Source of the DNA: an uncultured bacterium
GTDB taxonomy: Bacteria; Bacillota; Clostridia; Lachnospirales; Lachnospiraceae
Direction of reading: 5' to 3'
Length of the DNA: 44,747 nt
Assembly (NCBI GenBank): GCA_947651225.1
Contig: CANSYK010000025.1
Span: 1 to 44,747, forward strand
How positions within the stretch are numbered: position 1 is the first letter of the stretch; every line of letters starts with the position of its first letter. A model generated the notes under the pieces. That model searched no databases and was not told the DNA's origin. It was given only the letters and a program-made list of their open reading frames with translations. Of this stretch, positions 1-8,324 are shown piece after piece. Made by a program: the position numbers and the translations under genes.

Positions 1-17
1 TATCCGTGCGCATCCAT

Positions 18-52
18 TATAGTAAACGCATGTATTTTATGCGTTTACTATA
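18..52 (-). terminator. Perfect hairpin just past the trmB stop
   Basis: Two 14-base arms (TATAGTAAACGCAT and its exact complement) surround a 7-base loop, 7 bases beyond the trmB stop. The placement fits a 3'-end hairpin for trmB. No run of U follows on the trmB strand, so a classical intrinsic terminator is not certain. Confidence 0.4.
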
Positions 53-58
53 AATTAT

Positions 59-715
59 TTACAGGTTCCTATGTGCAATAAAACGGCAGATAGGGTTACC
101 CAGCTTATAAAATTTTTCTTCATATTCTGTCATAATATTATTTGGAGCTGGACCGTTTTTGTGCAAATCAAAACTGACATCATCGCAGATCCAGCCAGCA
201 TTTTCCAGTTGTTCTAAAGAAAAATCAAAGAGTGGGCGGTTATCGGTCTTAAATTGAACTTGTCCATCTGTACGGAGGATAGCTTCGTATTTTGTAAGGA
301 AATTTACAGAAGTCAGCCGTCTTTTTGCATGGCGGTCTTTTGGCCATGGATCAGAAAAATTCAGATAAATTTGGTCAACTTCTTCTGGCGCAAAATAGGA
401 AACAATGTCCTCGGCATCCATCCGCAGAAATATCAGATTATCAACTTCCAGTTCTTCCCGTTTGTCCAGAGCACGCACTAATACGCTGGAATATTTTTCA
501 ATTCCAATATAATTAATATGCGGATTGTTTTTGGCAAGCTGTGTGATGAACTGGCCCTTTCCCATTCCGATTTCGATATGAATTGGAGAATTGTTGTGGA
601 AAACAGCAGAGTGCCATAGTCCTTTGTAATCATCTCCGTTTGTTCCATCTGTTTGTATTGTATATGGATTGTCTAAAATTCGTTCCTGAGAACCTCTTAC
701 ATTTCTAAGACGCAT
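59..715 (-). CDS. trmB: tRNA (guanine-N7-)-methyltransferase TrmB
   Basis: Cytosolic SAM-dependent enzyme that methylates N7 of G46 in the variable loop of tRNAs. The 218-residue product has the SAM-binding motif EIGMGKG (residues 48-54) and the family signature FSDPWPK..RH.KRR (residues 120-133), and the length is normal for the family. The reading frame stays open for another 51 codons upstream. I chose the internal ATG because it gives the usual MRLRN start and has a GAGG ribosome site five bases before it (complement of the CCTC at 721-724). The gene is transcribed away from the Dabb/argC pair. A large inverted repeat (882-967) lies between the two units. Function is secure from the motifs; the start is well supported. 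Confidence 0.95.
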   Translation of the reverse strand: MRLRNVRGSQERILDNPYTIQTDGTNGDDYKGLWHSAVFHNNSPIHIEIGMGKGQFITQLAKNNPHINYIGIEKYSSVLVRALDKREELEVDNLIFLRMDAEDIVSYFAPEEVDQIYLNFSDPWPKDRHAKRRLTSVNFLTKYEAILRTDGQVQFKTDNRPLFDFSLEQLENAGWICDDVSFDLHKNGPAPNNIMTEYEEKFYKLGNPICRFIAHRNL

Positions 716-881
716 TTTTTCCTCGTTTCTTTTGATACATTTATGAAAAATATTTTTTACATAATATGTTTTAGGTTTAGTTAAATTGGATTTTTGCATA
801 TACTTTGCGTTTGCTTCTTCTGTTAAAATTCCTGTTACAATATACCATAAGGTACAAAGAATTTTCAAGAGATTCTTTTTT

Positions 882-967
882 GTTACTATTTACGGCTGAT
901 TTCATAATTTTATCACATTTTTGGAGATGTTTTAACAAATATCAATAGTATAGTCGTAAATGGTAAC
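882..967. repeat. Large inverted repeat of the GTTACTATT family
   Basis: Left arm GTTACTATTTACGGCT (882-897) pairs over 16 positions with the right arm AGTCGTAAATGGTAAC (952-967), with two G-U wobbles and a loop of about 54 bases. The same arms, as GTTACTATTCACGGCT and its complement, recur at 20904-20959 and, as single arms, elsewhere in the window. It lies between trmB and the Dabb gene, directly upstream of a TATAAT box. Confidence 0.6.
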
Positions 968-973
968 TTGTGC

Positions 974-979
974 TATAAT
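974..979 (+). promoter_or_regulatory. Extended -10 box for the Dabb-argC unit
   Basis: TATAAT is preceded by TGC, an extended -10 (TGN) arrangement, and ends 55 bases before the Dabb start codon. The expected -35 area (about 951-956, TAGTCG) is poor. It falls at the right arm of the adjacent inverted repeat, so the repeat may contribute to promoter activity. Confidence 0.45.
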
Positions 980-1034
980 GTAGCAGGATGTATTCTATAT
1001 TTACATTTATTATAGCAATAAGGAGGATTTGATT

Positions 1035-1346
1035 ATGGTACGTCATATTGTGATGTTTGAGTTATTAGAGGAGGCAGAAGGAAGGAGTAAGAAAGAAAAT
1101 ATTGAGCTTGCGAGGGAAAAAGCAGAAGCATTAAGGGATAAAATACCAACTTTGAAGGCATATCAGGTGGTTGTTAATGCGCAAAAGGCAGACCAGACAA
1201 ATTATGACATTGCGCTAATTTGTGATTTTGAGGATATGGCTGGATTGGATTCTTATCAGAACCATCCAGAGCACAAAGCGTTTGGTGCCTTTATCGGTGG
1301 AATCCGTAAGAGTCGTGCCTGCATTGATTTTGAAATGGAGGCTTAA
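1035..1346 (+). CDS. Dabb (stress-responsive alpha/beta barrel) domain protein
   Basis: This 103-residue protein starts MVRHIVMFEL and ends with a strand-like segment ACIDFEMEA. That is the usual layout of a single Dabb domain, a dimeric ferredoxin-like fold of about 100 residues. The central stretch from about residue 44 (AYQVVVNAQKADQTNYDIAL) to SYQNHPEHKAF fits the conserved core, in which the HPxH segment is typical. The biochemical role of bacterial stand-alone Dabb proteins is generally unknown. An AGGAGG ribosome site eight bases upstream selects the ATG; a TTG two codons earlier is too close to that site. argC begins three bases after the stop, so the two genes are probably co-transcribed, though I see no functional link. 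Confidence 0.85.
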   Translation: MVRHIVMFELLEEAEGRSKKENIELAREKAEALRDKIPTLKAYQVVVNAQKADQTNYDIALICDFEDMAGLDSYQNHPEHKAFGAFIGGIRKSRACIDFEMEA

Positions 1347-1349
1347 GAC

Positions 1350-2297
1350 ATGAAGACAAAAGTATTTATTGATGGAAGCGAAGGAACAACGGGGCTTAGG
1401 ATTGACGAGCGTTTTCAGGGGCGTGATGATGTAGAGATTTTAAAAATTGATTTAGAGAAAAGGAAGGAGCCAGAGGAAAGAAAGAAGTTAATCAATGCTT
1501 CGGATATTACTTTTTTATGTTTGCCAGATGCGGCAGCGAGAGAATCGGTTTCTCTTGTGGAAAATGATAAGGTATGTATTATTGATACTTCAACGGCACA
1601 TCGTACTGAAAACGGATGGGCATATGGTTTTCCAGAGCTTTCCAAAGAGCACAGGGAAAAGATTATTCATGGAAAGAGGATTGCTGTGCCAGGCTGCCAT
1701 GCGACAGGTTTTATTTCTCTTGTTTATCCATTAGTAACAGGAGGGATTCTTCCAAAAGATTATCCAGTGGCAAGCTTTTCGCTGACTGGTTACAGTGGCG
1801 CTGGCAAAAAGGCAATTGCGGCTTATGAGGAAAAAGACCGCCTGCCAGAGCTTTCTTCGGCAAGGGAATATGCTTTGACACAACAACACAAGCACTTAAA
1901 GGAAATGCAGAAGATTACCGGACTGTCACGTATTCCTCTTTTTTCTCCGGTGATTGATGATTATTATAGTGGTATGGTGGTATCTGTGCCGCTTTATACG
2001 GATTTGTTACAGGATAAGCAGACACCGGAAACATTGCAGGAGTATCTGGAGCAGTATTATAATGGACAGCGCTTTGTTCAGGTGTGCAAACTGGATGATG
2101 CTGTGATAGAGAGCGGCTTCCTTCCAGGAAATGGTTTATCTGGCTGGGATGGCCTGAAAATCTTTGTAACAGGAAATGAAGAAAGGGTTGTATTGTCTGC
2201 ACAATTTGACAATCTTGGAAAAGGTGCGTCTGGGGCGGCAATTGAGTGCATGAATCTTGTACTTGGCTGTGATGAAACGAAGGGGTTGAACTTATAG
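1350..2297 (+). CDS. argC: N-acetyl-gamma-glutamyl-phosphate reductase, type 2
   Basis: NADPH-dependent enzyme of arginine biosynthesis that reduces N-acetylglutamyl-5-phosphate to the semialdehyde. The 315-residue length and the opening MKTKVFIDGSEGTTGLRI match the shorter type-2 ArgC group rather than the type-1 group of about 345 residues. Visible motifs are the N-terminal nucleotide-binding GSEGTTG (residues 9-15) and the catalytic cysteine in VPGCHATGF (Cys116). No other arginine gene is in the window, so this copy is detached from the usual argCJBD cluster. It is coupled to the Dabb gene by a three-base gap. No clear terminator follows it. Confidence 0.95.
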   Translation: MKTKVFIDGSEGTTGLRIDERFQGRDDVEILKIDLEKRKEPEERKKLINASDITFLCLPDAAARESVSLVENDKVCIIDTSTAHRTENGWAYGFPELSKEHREKIIHGKRIAVPGCHATGFISLVYPLVTGGILPKDYPVASFSLTGYSGAGKKAIAAYEEKDRLPELSSAREYALTQQHKHLKEMQKITGLSRIPLFSPVIDDYYSGMVVSVPLYTDLLQDKQTPETLQEYLEQYYNGQRFVQVCKLDDAVIESGFLPGNGLSGWDGLKIFVTGNEERVVLSAQFDNLGKGASGAAIECMNLVLGCDETKGLNL

Positions 2298-2494
2298 TAT
2301 ATAGATTTATTCATTTAAACTAACGTTAAGGTTACATTCATTTTATATAAACCTTCATTTGTTAAGATATCACTATAAAAGATAAGTAAGTAAATTTGGT
2401 GGTAGTTCAAAAAAATTCTATCTTGATATAAGAATGAGAATTTTTGATTAAACAGGGAGTTAAAATTAAGTTATAGGAAAAATGGAGGAGAACA
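2298..2494 (+). promoter_or_regulatory. Intergenic leader before the ABC exporter, with a hairpin
   Basis: This 197-base gap has no ORF. It holds AAAAATTCT (2411-2419) and AGAATTTTT (2437-2445), a perfect 9-base inverted repeat ending in U residues, which could be a weak attenuator or terminator. Further upstream AAGGTT and AACCTT flank an AT-rich stretch (about 2330-2354). I cannot assign an operator or a convincing promoter. Expression control of the exporter presumably acts here. Confidence 0.3.
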
Positions 2495-3394
2495 ATGGAT
2501 GTATTAACCACAAGAAATCTAACAAAGACTTATCGTGGCAGGAATGTTGTAGATAATGTCAATATGCATGTAGAAAAGGGTGATATTTACGGTTTCATTG
2601 GACGAAATGGGGCAGGAAAGACTACCCTGATGAAGATGGTCTGTGGACTGACCCGGACATCTTCTGGTGAGTTTGAACTGTTTGGATCAAATAATCTGGG
2701 AAAGGGAAGAAAAAAGATTGGCTGTGTAATTGAACAGCCAGCTCTTTATCCAGGAATGACAGCACGTGAAAACCTGATTTATTACAGTAAGATGCAGGGG
2801 TGTGGAAAGACAACAGATTTTGATGAGCTTTTACAGCTTGTAGGGCTGGTGGACACAGGAAAAAAGAAGGCGAAGAAGTTTTCTCTTGGTATGAAACAGA
2901 GGCTTTCGATTGCGATTGCATTGATTGGAGAGCCGGAGTTTTTGGTATTAGATGAGCCGATGAACGGTCTGGATCCGGCGGGAATCCGTGAAATCAGGGA
3001 AATGCTTTTGGGGTTACATGAGAAAAAGCAGACTACAATTTTAATGTCCTCCCATATTTTAGGGGAGCTTGGGAAGATTGCGACAAAATACGGAATTATT
3101 AATTCTGGAAGGTTGGTAGAGGAGTTTAGCGCAAATGAGTTAGAAGAGCGGTCGAAACATTTTCTCCATATTGCAGCGGATGATTCTGACAGGGCGTGTC
3201 AGATTCTGTCACAGGAATGCAAGGTGGAAAAGTATAAGGTCATGGAAGACCAGTCGATTTGTGTTTATGACAGAATAGAAGAACCGGCAGCAATTAACCA
3301 GGCATTAGTGCAAAATAATATAATGGTTTCTTATCTTGCGGTAGAGGGGCAGGATATGGAAATGTATTTTGTAGAAAGAATGGGAGGAATGTAA
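2495..3394 (+). CDS. ABC transporter ATP-binding protein (BcrA/antibiotic-exporter type)
   Basis: Cytosolic ATPase subunit of a two-component ABC exporter. The 299-residue sequence has Walker A GRNGAGKTT (36-44), a Q-loop glutamine (Q81), the signature LGMKQ (131-135, a common variant of LSGGQ), Walker B FLVLDEP (149-155) and a switch histidine in MSSHIL. The length, with about 80 residues after the ATPase core, is typical of BcrA/lantibiotic-immunity-like ATPases. The permease starts one base after the stop, so the two form one transporter. A response regulator and histidine kinase lie 3 kb downstream on the same strand, a frequent arrangement for peptide-antibiotic resistance modules. The substrate is not deducible. 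Confidence 0.92.
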   Translation: MDVLTTRNLTKTYRGRNVVDNVNMHVEKGDIYGFIGRNGAGKTTLMKMVCGLTRTSSGEFELFGSNNLGKGRKKIGCVIEQPALYPGMTARENLIYYSKMQGCGKTTDFDELLQLVGLVDTGKKKAKKFSLGMKQRLSIAIALIGEPEFLVLDEPMNGLDPAGIREIREMLLGLHEKKQTTILMSSHILGELGKIATKYGIINSGRLVEEFSANELEERSKHFLHIAADDSDRACQILSQECKVEKYKVMEDQSICVYDRIEEPAAINQALVQNNIMVSYLAVEGQDMEMYFVERMGGM

Positions 3395-3395
3395 A

Positions 3396-4151
3396 ATGTT
3401 GGATATCATTAGAAGTGAATTTTATAAAGTCAGAAAAAGCAAGGTGACATTTGTAACAGCATTGTGTCTTTTAGGAATCGCAGGTCTTCAGATTGCAGTA
3501 TTTTTATATGCGAAGATAAAGGGCGGCGTCTGGATGGAAATGTTAGAGGGCACAAGGGGACTTGATGTTTATTTTGCATTTGCAAATGGAACGTTTTATT
3601 TAGTGTTTGTTGCACTTTTCGTTGGAGGAATGATTTCTAATGAATATACAAACAGAACGGTGCGACAGGTGGTGAGCCGTGGGGCGTCCCGAATAAAGAT
3701 TGCACTGGGGCAGTATATTGCACTTTCTGTCACAATGACAGTAATTTCCGTTGTACCAGCGGCGCTTTCAGGGCTTGTTGCCAGCATAATCTGGGAGTTT
3801 GGAATGCTTTCGGCAGGTCGGTTTGCGTTGACACTTTTGGGTCAGATATTATTGATTTGGAGTTATTCGGCAATTACGATGCTGATTGCGCATTTGGCAC
3901 GTTCTGGCGGCCTTTCAATAGGGGTTAATTTTATGATGCTGCTGGGCGGTTCTGTTGCTGCCATGTTCTTAACAACGTTCACGAAAAATGATTTTTTTAA
4001 TACTTATTGGCTGACAAATATACAGTTTGAGGCATTGAACTATACGTCAACTGTTGCGAGTCAGGGAAAATTTGTAGTACTTTTATTTCTAATAGGTGCG
4101 GTTTTTACAATTTTGAGTTTGGTACGTTTTAAAATTCGTGATGTAGATTAA
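3396..4151 (+). CDS. ABC transporter permease (ABC-2 type, BcrB-like)
   Basis: Integral membrane partner of the preceding ATPase. The 251-residue protein shows about six hydrophobic segments (roughly residues 20-38, 60-80, 104-130, 140-165, 174-195 and 228-245). A short cytosolic segment NEYTNRTVRQVVSRGASR follows the second. This matches the NEYRYGTLR/ANEYRNGTIR-type motif seen in ABC-2 permeases. The stop lies just before the secreted FN3-like protein gene, which begins within 30 bases, so the three genes probably share a transcript. No extracellular loop large enough to be a sensor domain is visible, unlike BceB-type permeases. Confidence 0.88.
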   Translation: MLDIIRSEFYKVRKSKVTFVTALCLLGIAGLQIAVFLYAKIKGGVWMEMLEGTRGLDVYFAFANGTFYLVFVALFVGGMISNEYTNRTVRQVVSRGASRIKIALGQYIALSVTMTVISVVPAALSGLVASIIWEFGMLSAGRFALTLLGQILLIWSYSAITMLIAHLARSGGLSIGVNFMMLLGGSVAAMFLTTFTKNDFFNTYWLTNIQFEALNYTSTVASQGKFVVLLFLIGAVFTILSLVRFKIRDVD

Positions 4152-4178
4152 CAATCTATGCAGAAGGGAATGAATAGG

Positions 4179-5450
4179 ATGATGAAGAAAAAATGGAACA
4201 GAACAGGTATTTTGCTGCTGATATTTTCGATGCTGCTGGCAGGGTATAGCGGAAATACAGCAGCAGCACAGACGCCATTTCAGGTAACAGAAGCGGCAAA
4301 AGGCAAAGCTGCGGGAGTACCTTTTTTGTCTGGGAAGACAGCTCAGGCTGAAACAAGTCCAGAACCCGAAGGTACGCCAAGTCCGACAGCGACCCCGGAA
4401 CCTGTGATAACGCCGGAACCCACAGAAGCGCCCCGTGATGATATTTCATTGGTGAAGGTTGAAAATTATACTTCAACGACACTTACTTTGTCGTGGTTCA
4501 GTGATGGAAATAATGAGGGGTTTTATATTTACCGCAAGTGTAAATACGATAAAGAATACAAAAAGCTTGGAAGTGTCAAGAATAATCCTTATGAAACACA
4601 TGTTTTCAAGGACAAAAATTTTATAAGAGGGATTAATTTTACTTACAAAATCGTGGCATACAGGCATGATAGTAAGGGAACGATTACAGAAGGTTCTTCC
4701 AAAAAGCAGAGCATTAAGATAGCAATTCCAAAACCAACGCTTTCTTCTGCAAGCAGAAGTGGTAAAAAGGCTTCATTGAAGTGGAAAAAAGTTTCTGGTG
4801 CCAGCGGCTATGAAATTTATCAGAAAAATGGCAGTGGTTCCTATAAAAAAGTAAAGACAATAAAAAAAGGTTCTACTGTCAGCAGCAGTGTGCCTAATGT
4901 ACCAGAAAATTCAACAGTAAGGTTCAAGGTACGTGCTTATACGACATATAGTGGAAATAATGCTTATGGTTCTTATAGTGCGGTAAAAGTGATACAATCT
5001 ACGGCAAAAGAGAGGATTGTTAAAAAGTTCAAAAAGCTTCAGAAACTCTATCCAGATGGGAGATACTGGAACCATGTGGGAAAGACAAAATATAACAGCT
5101 CTACCACAACAAACAAACCATGTAACCATATCACCTATGATGATATTTCTACCTGCAACCATTACAATTGTCCAAATGGGATTTTGGGATTCCAGTGTTA
5201 TGGGTTTGCATGGAAAATGAGTGATCTGATTTATGGAAGGAATGCAAAGATTAAGAATTTTAAATCATTTGCGAAGTGTGGTATGGGAGATGTGATTCGC
5301 TATAGCGGCCATTCTGTAATTATTATGGAAAAGCATAAGAATTATGTTGTTGTAGGGGAGTGTAATTATGGAAATACCTGTATTATTAAATGGGGACGGA
5401 AGGTATATAAAGGAGAGCTTGGCAATGCTACCTACAGCAGCCGTTATTGA
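4179..5450 (+). CDS. Secreted protein: two FN3-like domains and a putative cysteine-hydrolase domain
   Basis: Exported 423-residue protein with no assigned family. A Lys-rich start and hydrophobic core end in NTAAAQ, a likely signal-peptidase I site near residue 30. A Pro/Thr/Glu linker follows (about 60-90), then two fibronectin-III-like domains (about 90-180 and 185-275, with SWFSDGNNEGFYIYR and LKWKKVSGASGYEIYQ). The C-terminal 130 residues carry the order Cys340 (GFQCYGFAW), His378 (YSGHSVII) and Glu394/Asn396 (VGECNYGN). That spacing suggests a papain-like/CHAP-like amidase or peptidase triad; this is inference. Earlier cysteines and histidines (CNH, CNHYNCPNG) could bind metal. AGAAGGG ten bases upstream favours this ATG over the ones at 4158 and 4170. 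It sits between an exporter and a DUF975/two-component cluster. Confidence 0.75.
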   Translation: MMKKKWNRTGILLLIFSMLLAGYSGNTAAAQTPFQVTEAAKGKAAGVPFLSGKTAQAETSPEPEGTPSPTATPEPVITPEPTEAPRDDISLVKVENYTSTTLTLSWFSDGNNEGFYIYRKCKYDKEYKKLGSVKNNPYETHVFKDKNFIRGINFTYKIVAYRHDSKGTITEGSSKKQSIKIAIPKPTLSSASRSGKKASLKWKKVSGASGYEIYQKNGSGSYKKVKTIKKGSTVSSSVPNVPENSTVRFKVRAYTTYSGNNAYGSYSAVKVIQSTAKERIVKKFKKLQKLYPDGRYWNHVGKTKYNSSTTTNKPCNHITYDDISTCNHYNCPNGILGFQCYGFAWKMSDLIYGRNAKIKNFKSFAKCGMGDVIRYSGHSVIIMEKHKNYVVVGECNYGNTCIIKWGRKVYKGELGNATYSSRY

Positions 5451-5467
5451 TATAGGAGTTTGTATCT

Positions 5468-6367
5468 ATGGAAAATAAAATGCAGTGGAGCCGCCGTGAA
5501 TTGAAAGAGCGCAGTAAAGCGGTATTGCGTACGCATTACTGGCGAATTGTATTGGTTGCACTTCTTCTTTCTCTTTTAGCGGATGGTGACAAGACTCCTC
5601 TTGGTGTAATAGAGTCTGTAGTACAGGAGCAGACAGGCTCCGTTGAGGAAAAAGAGCCTGTCCTGTATTCTTTAGGACTGTCTGATACGTATAGAATAAT
5701 CAGGGATCATGTGCTGAATAAACAGTATATGGGGGGCATTGTAGTTGGGACAGCAGTGTTTACGGCGTTTATTCTTTTTTTAATTGTGGCTTTTAGCGGA
5801 CTGTTGCTTTCAATTTTTATCATTAATCCGCTGGAGGTAGGAAGCCTGCGTTTTTATAATAGAGGATTTGATACAAAGCCACGGTTTAAGGAGCTGTTTC
5901 ATGTTTTTGAGTATAAATATAAAAATGTGGTCAGTGTTATGTGTTTGAAGGATATCTATACTTTTCTCTGGTGCCTTTTATTTATTGTTCCGGGGATTAT
6001 AAAGTCATACGAATATCTGATGGTTCCCTATATTTTGTCAGAACATTCCGATATGCGGCCAAAGGAAGTTTTTGCCGCCAGCCGGCAGTTAATGAGGGGA
6101 CAGAAATGGAAGGCATTTGTGTTGGATTTGTCTTTTCTTGGCTGGGTAATTTTGTCAGGAATGACTTTTGGGATTCTGGGAATTTTTTTTGTAAGTCCTT
6201 ACAGGGCATTGACTTTTACAGCCCTATATCGAAAGCTCTTAGGGGGGGATGTTATACCGCATAATATCTATTATGATGGGATGGAGGAAGAGACAGGAAA
6301 TAACTGGTATGGTCTGCCGGACAACAAAATACCATATGGTGGACAGGAGGAGAAACAGGAGGTTTGA
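5468..6367 (+). CDS. DUF975 family membrane protein
   Basis: Integral membrane protein of the DUF975 family, common in Lachnospiraceae and of unknown function. The 299-residue sequence has the typical amphipathic start WSRRELKERSKAVLRTHYWR, immediately followed by a hydrophobic segment. Further hydrophobic segments lie near residues 95-128, 153-175 and 215-245. The family-like stretch VPGIIKSYEYLMVPYILSE is followed by AASRQLMRGQKWKAFVLDLSFLGW. The gene ends only a few bases before the response-regulator start, with that gene's AGGAGG inside the end of this one, so the two are translationally coupled. The association suggests it belongs to the stimulus sensed or controlled by the two-component pair, but no role is shown. 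Confidence 0.85.
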   Translation: MENKMQWSRRELKERSKAVLRTHYWRIVLVALLLSLLADGDKTPLGVIESVVQEQTGSVEEKEPVLYSLGLSDTYRIIRDHVLNKQYMGGIVVGTAVFTAFILFLIVAFSGLLLSIFIINPLEVGSLRFYNRGFDTKPRFKELFHVFEYKYKNVVSVMCLKDIYTFLWCLLFIVPGIIKSYEYLMVPYILSEHSDMRPKEVFAASRQLMRGQKWKAFVLDLSFLGWVILSGMTFGILGIFFVSPYRALTFTALYRKLLGGDVIPHNIYYDGMEEETGNNWYGLPDNKIPYGGQEEKQEV

Positions 6368-6371
6368 GAGG

Positions 6372-7067
6372 ATGGGTTATCGTATTTTAATTGCTGATGA
6401 TGAGGCAGAAATCAGGGATTTGCTGCGTTTGTATCTGGAAAAAGAAGGCTATGAGATTTTAGAGGCGGCCGATGGGGAGGAAGCATTGCGGGCTCTGCAA
6501 GAGTATGGGGATGTTGCGATGCTTCTTTTGGATATTATGATGCCAAAAAAGGATGGTTTTCATGTGTTAAAAGAGCTGCGGAAAAAAAGCAATCTTCCCG
6601 TGATTATTTTATCGGCAAAGACAGCAGATAATGATAAAATATTGGGGCTTGACCTGGGAGCAGATGATTACATTGTAAAGCCTTTTAATCCATTAGAAGC
6701 AGTGGCCCGGATTAATTCCAATATCCGGCGTTTTTATTCGCTTGGGGCAAATGATTCCCAGGCTGCAAAGCGGCTGTTAAAAGTAAAGGATCTGACGCTT
6801 GACTTAGATGGCTGTATTTTGCGAAAAGGGGAGGAAGTGATAGAGCTTTCTTCTACAGAGTATCGGCTGATGGAATTGTTCATGGGAAATCCGGGAAAGA
6901 TTTTTACAAAACAGCAGATTTATGAATATGGCTGGCAGGAAGCTTATTTTATTGCAGATAATAATATTATGGTATGTATCAGCAAGCTGCGTGCAAAGCT
7001 TTCACAGGACAGTAACCGGTATATCCGTACCGTAAGAGGGCTTGGTTATCGTTTTGAAGAGGACTAA
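6372..7067 (+). CDS. OmpR/PhoB-family response regulator
   Basis: DNA-binding response regulator of 231 residues. The receiver domain (1-120) has the acidic pocket DDE (9-11), the phosphoacceptor Asp54 (LLLDIMMPKKDG) and Lys103 (VKPFNP). The C-terminal winged-helix domain (about 135-231) ends RYIRTVRGLGYRFEED, the standard OmpR-type ending. The frame is open for 41 codons upstream, but AGGAGG (6357-6362) lies nine bases before this ATG, and starting here gives a complete receiver domain. The cognate kinase follows five bases after the stop. Likely targets are its own cluster, including the ABC exporter and DUF975 gene; this is inference from adjacency. Confidence 0.95.
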   Translation: MGYRILIADDEAEIRDLLRLYLEKEGYEILEAADGEEALRALQEYGDVAMLLLDIMMPKKDGFHVLKELRKKSNLPVIILSAKTADNDKILGLDLGADDYIVKPFNPLEAVARINSNIRRFYSLGANDSQAAKRLLKVKDLTLDLDGCILRKGEEVIELSSTEYRLMELFMGNPGKIFTKQQIYEYGWQEAYFIADNNIMVCISKLRAKLSQDSNRYIRTVRGLGYRFEED

Positions 7068-7072
7068 CCGGA

Positions 7073-8260
7073 ATGGGAGAGAAAAATAATTTAAAAAAGT
7101 TTCTGGTAAAAAAGTTTTTATTAGTAATTTTTGGAATAGCAGTTTGTGAGTTTTTAATTAATTTATTATACTCGAGTGTTGTTTTTCCAGGTCTCCAACA
7201 TGAGGTTGGAGGTCCCTTTTTTGAAAATCTTGGAAATGGAACCTATGGTTCGAGTGCTCTATATACAACTTTCTTCTGGTTTTTTGGGGAAGCACTCTTA
7301 TTTTTATTACCAGATATTGCAACAAAATCTGTACGGGGATTTATTAATACGTATTTTTATCGAATGCTTCCACAGGAAGTTGGGCTGCTTTCGCAGGGAA
7401 AGGGACAGGACATCTGGAATCTGTATTATATCGGTTGTCTGATGATTCTGGTTTTGTTGATTCTGTTTGCGCTTCTTCCATATGTGGTAGGGGCTATTAA
7501 ATTTGGCCGCCTGATTCAGAAGGAGATGGAACTGCGCTGGAATGAGGACAAGGAACGCCATAAGGAATACGAACGCCGCAGGAGCCTTATGTTATCTGAT
7601 ATTGCACATGACTTAAAGACTCCGATTACTACAATTAATGGATATGCGCAGGCGCTCCGGGATGGGGTTGTAACAGAAGAGGATAAGAGGGAACAATACC
7701 TGGATGCTATCTGCAATAAATCACAGAGAATGGATGATTTAATTTCTCTGCTTTTTGAATATGTAAAGATTGACAGTGAGGGTTTTTCGCTCCATAAAGA
7801 AAGTGTGGATATTGTAGAGCTATTAAGGGAAAATGTGGCGCTTTATTATTCGGATTTTGAACGAAAGGGAATTGAGGTCGAGTTAGATATTCCAGAACAG
7901 TGTATTTGGTGGAAAGTTGATAAAATCCAGTTTTCAAGAGCAGTAGCAAATTTATTGACAAATGAGTTGCGTCATGTGGAGCAGGGGCAGGCCGTTTTAA
8001 TCCGATTGCGATGGGATCAGGACAGGGAAAGGGTATCTGTTCTTTTTGGTGATACTGGAGAGCAGATATCAGATGAGATTGTAAAACATATTTTTGAGCC
8101 ATTTGTTATGGGAGATGCTTCCCGCAGCACAAAGGGCGGAAGCGGCCTGGGACTCAGTATTTCCTCGAAAATTGTCAAAATGCATGGAGGAAGGCTGTAT
8201 TTGGACAGAAATTCTACAGAAGAATATAAAAAGGCGTTTGTTATTCTTCTTTGGAATTGA
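7073..8260 (+). CDS. Sensor histidine kinase
   Basis: Membrane histidine kinase of 395 residues, partner of the preceding regulator. Hydrophobic segments at about 12-36 and 117-143 bracket an extracytoplasmic stretch of about 80 residues that also contains a hydrophobic patch (62-80). The HisKA H-box is SDIAHDLKTPITTINGY with phosphoacceptor His179. The ATPase domain shows an N-box NLLTNELRH, in which Glu replaces the usual small residue. A D-box-like FGDTGEQI (usually DxGxG/D.G.GI, so divergent) and a G2-box GGSGLGLSISSKIV follow. The extracytoplasmic domain matches nothing I recognise, so the stimulus is unknown. A consensus promoter for the next gene overlaps its final codons. Confidence 0.92.
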   Translation: MGEKNNLKKFLVKKFLLVIFGIAVCEFLINLLYSSVVFPGLQHEVGGPFFENLGNGTYGSSALYTTFFWFFGEALLFLLPDIATKSVRGFINTYFYRMLPQEVGLLSQGKGQDIWNLYYIGCLMILVLLILFALLPYVVGAIKFGRLIQKEMELRWNEDKERHKEYERRRSLMLSDIAHDLKTPITTINGYAQALRDGVVTEEDKREQYLDAICNKSQRMDDLISLLFEYVKIDSEGFSLHKESVDIVELLRENVALYYSDFERKGIEVELDIPEQCIWWKVDKIQFSRAVANLLTNELRHVEQGQAVLIRLRWDQDRERVSVLFGDTGEQISDEIVKHIFEPFVMGDASRSTKGGSGLGLSISSKIVKMHGGRLYLDRNSTEEYKKAFVILLWN

Positions 8261-8284
8261 CATATTTAGAAAAGATGGTATAGT
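8257..8284 (+). promoter_or_regulatory. Consensus promoter inside the 3' end of the kinase gene
   Basis: TTGACA (8257-8262) and TATAGT (8279-8284) are separated by 16 bases. The -35 box spans the histidine kinase stop codon. It reads into the membrane-anchored repeat protein that starts 40 bases downstream, so that gene can be expressed separately from the two-component operon. Confidence 0.65.
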
Positions 8285-8324
8285 TAGAGTGTTTATATTG
8301 TGATTTCAATACTGGAGGCTGTCA

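Noticed and set aside
7307-8102. Minus-strand open frames within the histidine kinase gene
   Set aside because: They overlap a gene with H-box and G-box motifs and have no ribosome sites.
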